A stretch of 64,000 nucleotides of DNA from Sarocladium kiliense (Eukaryota; Ascomycota; Sordariomycetes; Hypocreales; Sarocladiaceae). Where the stretch lies: the NCBI GenBank assembly GCA_030734395.1, contig JAUZTG010000020.1:1364001-1428000 (forward strand), read 5' to 3'. Shown in pieces: positions 59,130 through 64,000 of the stretch. The translations under genes and the position numbers were made by a program. Numbering within the stretch: position 1 is the stretch's first letter; each line of letters opens with the position of its first letter. The notes under the pieces were generated by a model. That model did no database searches. It was not told the origin of the DNA and was given only the letters and a program-made list of their open reading frames with translations.

Positions 59130-62100
59130 TTGAAGCAAGCTCGGAAACCACAATCCACGTTGCCGATTCTCGCCGGTTCTCTACAGGGTCCGTCTTGTTT
59201 CAACCTCACCAACACGCGCCCAAACCACCACTCAATTACCCTCTTGGTGTATCAAACAACCGCCTCTGCATACGCGTCCGTGTGTCAGGGCCGTCAGAGC
59301 CAGCCCCGCGCTGTAACACGACACTGCTCGCTCCAGGTGTCAAGGCCTATGTACACCGGCGCTTCTGTGCCCGACATTAAGAGCATGCAGCTGCTGTACA
59401 CACAGGACATCGCAGGCTATCAGGACAAATTTAGTTCATTTGGCTCGCCTGTTCGGATGCCAAATATCCTCCTCATCAGAAAGCTAAAACACCTGCCGAA
59501 CCTTGCGCCTTGGCTCGGCAGCCTAGAATGACTCCCCGTTGACCAATCTGCGTCCCGTGATGCCCTTTGCCTTTGCTTTTCTGAGCTTCAGGACACACCA
59601 TCCGACTTGCTCGAGCCTTTAGCCCGTTCGCAGCCGGTGGTGCTGAGGTTGCTGGTGCCGAAGTGTCGCCAGGCGTTCCCACAGTCTTAGATCACGAGTG
59701 TGTAATTCCTTCTCATCAGCGTTGGTCGCTGACCGGGCCTACCATGTCACATTCTCGCTGCTCTGCTTACTTCCTTTCGGGCCCGATTGATGACCATCTG
59801 TAGCCAGCGTAACATAGACTGGGCTCGTGAAGAGTCCATTAAAGCCTCTGAACATTCAGCACGATCGCGGAAGCGAGTGCATGTTTCTGGGCCGCGCTGC
59901 CTTCTCTTCCCTCTCTGTTGTCAAGGATCACCCCTGGGCGCCAGCGATCAGGGGATGCTGTACTCTGGTCGACCTTGTGGACTGCACCTCTGATTGGGCC
60001 CACCGCGGCATCCACGTCCACACTTGCATGCCCCAACCCCATGCCGTGGGTGCGTGCGTCTTGCATTGTGAGTGGGCAGCCCAACTGTGATCAGGGGTGG
60101 GGACACCCAGAATCACATACGGGCTCCATTAATCCCACCTCATTGCTGTCGCCAGTTGTGTAGGTCCCGGTCCCAACATCCACGAACACCCGGATCGGGA
60201 CAGTTGCTGGCTGCCACATAGGCCGATGACCGCGATTCGGCCCTGTGTACACCCTAGATGGGTCGTTGCAGTGCATTGCCGGATGGCATCAGACGTTTCG
60301 AGGGACCTGAACTGACTACCAAACCCAGCAGATCATGATTCCTTTGCAAAGCCCTTCCGTCCCAACCTGCAGTCGCTATTGTGGACAGGTACGTTCAATA
60401 ACACAGGCATTCATGTCAGTCTTCAGCACTATCTCGCCGCGTCCGTCAAAGATCTGGCATTCTCCATTAGCGCGCTTTCATTGAGCCTCGGGTCGCAATT
60501 CAACGATAAGCATGACATTCAGGGCGAGGAGGAGGGCAACGTGCAGATGTGGTGGGGTGTCCAGTGCATCTGCATTGATGCAGGCTTGCAACCCACCTCA
60601 CGCCAGTCAAGCTTTCTTCCCCTGGGCGACGCAGAAGCGCAGGGAGCTCATTTGTTTTGCGCTGTGCCTGACGCCACATCATGGCCATCCAGGCTCCAGT
60701 AGTGCAGTGAGCAAGCGTAGCGTTGAAGGTTTGAAAAGGAGCCAATACGACCCTATCCGGTTCGTACGGTCCGGAGTGAGTCAAGATAGTTTCACAGCCC
60801 ATGTCAGACAACGCCCGCACATCTACTTGGGTCTTGGGCGGATCTTTTTGTGAGGGACGACACAGAGAGGTGGGGAGGAGAGTCAAGCTCCAGGACTCCA
60901 CAGGATCAAGCCTTGGGAAGGCTTGGGGCCTGTACCGACAGGTCAAGCTAGGCCTGAGCGGGGTTAGATGGGGGATTACTCGACGGGACAGGTGCAGAAA
61001 GGGTGAGTGGGCACGCACACACCAACTCGAGACTCGTGCGGCACTCACAGACCTTGCTGCAGGCGCCTTGGAGGAGACAAAGTCGAGGCCGTTGGGCGGA
61101 GCGGGGAGGGACGCGCCATGCTCGCGGCAAGCAGGCGGGTGGAATCAGTGTTGCGACAGGTCGCTTTAGAGGATGCGAGGTACCTATCAAGGCGCGATAT
61201 CGCATGTGATCTCGATCCACTGGTGGAAACACGGTCGTCGGTGTTCATTGAGAGTTTGTCAAGGTCTCTTGTTGGAGGATGGTCGTGGGATGATCGTGGT
61301 CAAGCTTTGACAATCTGGGCAGTGACCCGCAAACCAGGGTCAGGTCAATGATCTACATTCATAGCTTACTTCGGATGGCCTCCGGCACGCTATCGACCTT
61401 GGGGATTTACTGGTGAGCATGGACTGCTGGATCGAGGAACTCCAAGATCTGGGAGAAAATTGAAGAGGAGGCAGGACGCCTGATCAGCATGCGCTGCACT
61501 TTCTCTCCTGCCTTGATGTACATGTTGCAGCTCCCCGAGGCACAACTGCCTCAACTTCGCTTCACGTGCTATACAATCGACGTCATTTCGGCATGCTTTG
61601 CATTGCCCTGGCCGAGTCGCAATTCTGCATATTTTGTTCAATGTTCAATGCTCTGCCAGTGACTTTCTCTTGACTAGGTACTGGGTCAGAAGCTGCCAAG
61701 TCTGTCACGCAGCCCGCCTTCCAAGAAGTTCAGGAGGGGATGGGTCGTACTCATCACATGCGAGCTCTGCTTACCACCAACACGAGGACCATAATGCAAA
61801 CTCGACAACGTTTAACAGGAGGATTCAGTCAGTGACAAGGACTTGCTGGCCCCTCACACGATATGCCAAGGCCATTAGGAAAATGACAGGCAATTGTCAG
61901 TGTCAGATGCTGGTGCCACCAAGCATCTCGAACCACATAGTTGCAAGCCGCAATATACATGCCGTCCGGTGGCGTTCCACTCAGAGACAAGTCCGACGAC
62001 AAATATCTCCAATCTTGATGTCCTGGCATTATTCCGTGGATTTACTGAAGGTGAGATGCCCTGGTTTCCCCTTGGTTTGCTCAACTTTGATGGCAGACTA

Positions 62101-62525
62101 ATGCACCATCTAGGGTAGTGCCGTCCCATCTCTCCGACATGGTATGAAGATAGGTACTTCCACATACTTTACTTGATGAAGGTCCGGACTAACCAGACAA
62201 GCTCTCACGCATGTTGAGGCAACCTGTTCAACGGCCTCATGGTCCCTTCAGATGTCATCGCGGCGGATGTGGCCATCAATCGCGAATAGCGCTGGTCCCA
62301 ACAAAACCGACAGGACCCCTGGACGCCTTAGTGCTGATGATGGTTGAGAATGGGACCCCTGCTCAGGCTGCTCATTCTCATTCTCAATCTGACATCCCAT
62401 CCAACTTCAAAACGCGCAAACATCCCAGGCCTCTTAGTTGACAACAACCTCAAATCAGTACCGCCCAGAGCCAGTCTGAGCTCGCCTTACCCCTGATCTC
62501 GTCCAACCCGCGAAGGCCACCCATC

Positions 62526-63599
62526 ATGTCAGGCGATGTGACTAAACTCATACGCCAATCGTCCCCCGTCGACACCGCTCAGCCTTACGATGCCTCCCAC
62601 CTTAAAGGCAAGAATATTCTCATCACCGGCGGCGCCAATGGCCTTGGTGCCCTGATGGTCCGTCAGTGGGCCTCTCACGGCGCCAACATCTTCATTGCCG
62701 ATGTTGACGACAAGTCCGGCGAGGGCTTAGTTGCAGAGCTTCGCTCTACCTACTCATCCGCAACCTTCCTCTACCACAACTGCAATGTCACAGACTGGGA
62801 CTCACAGGTGGATACATTCGAGACTGCCTTGAAAGGTATGCCAGGAGGGGGCTTGGATGTCGTGGTGCCCAACGCCGGGATCCTGCTAGCAGGTGCGAAT
62901 GATGGGTTCGAGAACCCTGCGCCAGGCAAAGATGGCAAGTTGAGGAAGCCTAGTACACGAGTATTTGACGTCAACATTACCGGAGTCTGGTACACTACTC
63001 ACCTCGCGCTATACCATCTGCCAAGAAATCCTCGTCCTAATGGCGATCGTTGCATCCTCCTTGTCGGATCCCTAGCATCAATCATGTGCTTTTCGGGACA
63101 ATCACAGTACACCACCTCCAAACACGCCGTCCTTGGGCTCTTCCGCACCATCCGCGGCACGGCATCTATCTCTCATGACATCCGCGTCAACATGATATGC
63201 CCATACTACGTCAACGGCACCGGCGTCTGCAAGCCCTCAGCCGAAATTCTCCTCCTCGCCGGCGGAACACCCAAGGGTGGCACTTCCGCCGCAGACGTCG
63301 TCGACGCAGCGACCCGTCTCGTAGCAGACGAGAAGATTCGTGGAAGGGCCCTCGCCATTGGCCCCCGAATAAGGGAGATCCCAGAAGACGAAACCGAGGA
63401 CCTCTACGGGGTAATCCCGGATATTTTGAAGAACGAGGTGGAGAACGGTGGAAGGGCAGTGTGGGAGATTTACGCGGAGGATTATCAAAGGGTCGATGCG
63501 TGGGTGGGGAGGTGGTTGATCATTGTGAATGTCCTGGCAGTCGCCAGAGGGTACTTCAGGTGGTTCCAGGATGTCTTGACGGTTTGGAACAGGAAGTGA
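62526..63599 (+). CDS. Short-chain dehydrogenase/reductase
   Basis: NAD(P)-dependent oxidoreductase of 357 aa, intronless. Rossmann fold signature ITGGANGLG is at about residues 33-41; an acidic Asp at the end of the second strand (FIADVDD) suggests preference for NAD. VVPNAGI is the NAG motif; LLVGSLASI holds the catalytic Ser; YTTSKHA gives the catalytic Tyr and Lys. The C-terminal 60 residues go beyond a usual 250-residue SDR and contain a hydrophobic stretch (RWLIIVNVLAVARGYF) that may anchor the enzyme to a membrane. The style is of fungal 15-hydroxyprostaglandin-dehydrogenase-like SDRs, several of which work in secondary metabolism, but no cluster partner is nearby. The lack of introns contrasts with most genes here. 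Confidence 0.9.
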   Translation: MSGDVTKLIRQSSPVDTAQPYDASHLKGKNILITGGANGLGALMVRQWASHGANIFIADVDDKSGEGLVAELRSTYSSATFLYHNCNVTDWDSQVDTFETALKGMPGGGLDVVVPNAGILLAGANDGFENPAPGKDGKLRKPSTRVFDVNITGVWYTTHLALYHLPRNPRPNGDRCILLVGSLASIMCFSGQSQYTTSKHAVLGLFRTIRGTASISHDIRVNMICPYYVNGTGVCKPSAEILLLAGGTPKGGTSAADVVDAATRLVADEKIRGRALAIGPRIREIPEDETEDLYGVIPDILKNEVENGGRAVWEIYAEDYQRVDAWVGRWLIIVNVLAVARGYFRWFQDVLTVWNRK

Positions 63600-64000
63600 A
63601 GCAGGCGGAGCAATGGCTTCGCCTTCAAGCTAGAAGGATATCGATGGGACACCGCTTGAACAAGGAGAGCGAGACAGGAAGGGCTGGAAGGCAGGTTTCC
63701 AAAGCTGAGATACTCCGCAGATCGATATGGTAACGTTTCATGTGAGGATTATCGTAAAGACAGACAACCCGTGCAGGAGATGTTACAACTGTAAAGATCA
63801 ATCATCATGTCATTGAATGTCTATAACCCATGTTCCTTCCACTGCCTCCTCTGTTCAACATACCGCCACTTCACTTTAGTGTGAATCCCAACTGTCCGTT
63901 AAAGGGCATCCCCAAGATAACCTAAGCTAGTCGAAGATAAAAAAAAAAGATGAAAACTCCTGACAAGACCGCGTAGTCCTGCATATAGCACTTTTTCGTC
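63600..64000. other. 3' flank of the SDR gene
   Basis: 401 bp to the window edge; an A-run at about 63,942-63,950 is the only feature. No gene seen. Confidence 0.45.

Larger units (their letters stand above)
56898..62525. other. Large non-coding region between WHI3-like and SDR genes
   Basis: 5.6 kb between two divergent start codons. The part next to 56,898 is G/A-rich on the + strand (C/T-rich in the direction of WHI3-like transcription) up to about 58,900, as expected for a long leader and promoter; it includes alternating GC tracts near 57,017-57,029 and 57,250. A (CATC)n-like repeat lies at about 59,098-59,129. From 59.2 to 62.5 kb frames are short, shuffled and without motif. I could not support any gene, though small multi-exon genes could be missed. 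Confidence 0.5.

Noticed and set aside
1..64000. Search for a secondary-metabolite cluster, CRISPR array, rRNA or intact transposon
   Set aside because: No polyketide/peptide synthase or terpene cyclase motif, no regular spaced repeats, no rRNA stretch and no transposase or reverse-transcriptase motif was seen. The three Zn2Cys6 factors, the SDR, hydrolase and transporters are scattered among housekeeping genes.

Overview
The window is nuclear DNA of a filamentous ascomycete (Pezizomycotina). Evidence: many short spliceosomal introns with GTAAGT/GTATGT-type donors and CTAAC/CTGAC-like branch sites, three Zn2Cys6 regulators, a fungal elongation factor 1-alpha gene with several introns and C-ending codons, and fungus-restricted families (YAT amino-acid permease, HSP30/YRO2-type opsin-related protein, WHI3-like RNA-binding protein). 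The style of several proteins suggests Sordariomycetes, but this is only an impression. I see no operons, CRISPR arrays, rRNA, convincing tRNA or intact transposon.

Layout. 0.7-18.4 kb is fairly gene-dense: a large eight-exon Zn2Cys6 regulator (+), importin beta/KAP95 (-), 2-isopropylmalate synthase/LEU4 (-) with a near-consensus Leu3-like site upstream, a second Zn2Cys6 regulator (+), a frame-broken F-box-like locus (+), and an orphan gene (-) ending 25 bp from it. A secreted DNase I-fold phosphodiesterase (-) lies at 18.8-19.8 kb. 19.8-25.9 kb is a long gene-poor block, followed by a highly expressed-looking amino-acid permease (+). 27.7-34.2 kb is again sparse, with a probable decayed or poorly resolved cysteine-rich small secreted protein (-) and a small orphan gene (+) supported by a TATA box, a good start context and one canonical intron.

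34.2-56.9 kb is the housekeeping core: MFS transporter (+), TEF1 (+), a probable SLS1-type mitochondrial protein (-), a short Zn2Cys6 factor (-), an opsin-related protein lacking the retinal lysine (+), the SMC5/6 subunit NSE3 (+), the U2 snRNP subunit SF3b5 (-, three small exons), a double MYND-like zinc-finger protein (+), an alpha/beta hydrolase (+) and a WHI3-like RRM protein (-). 56.9-62.5 kb is a large empty stretch before a short-chain dehydrogenase (+).

The genes do not form an obvious single pathway; there is no secondary-metabolite backbone enzyme. Exon joins were worked out by eye: in every spliced model the summed exon length is divisible by three and the join restores a family motif where one is known. 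No expression or homology search was possible. The points most worth following are the SF3b5 gene with a 3-nt first coding exon and two weak donors, the run of genes with very small first coding exons (TEF1, LEU4, SF3b5, NSE3), the frame-broken F-box-like/orphan pair, the small secreted protein without a clear start codon, and the degenerate minisatellite near 36.6 kb.
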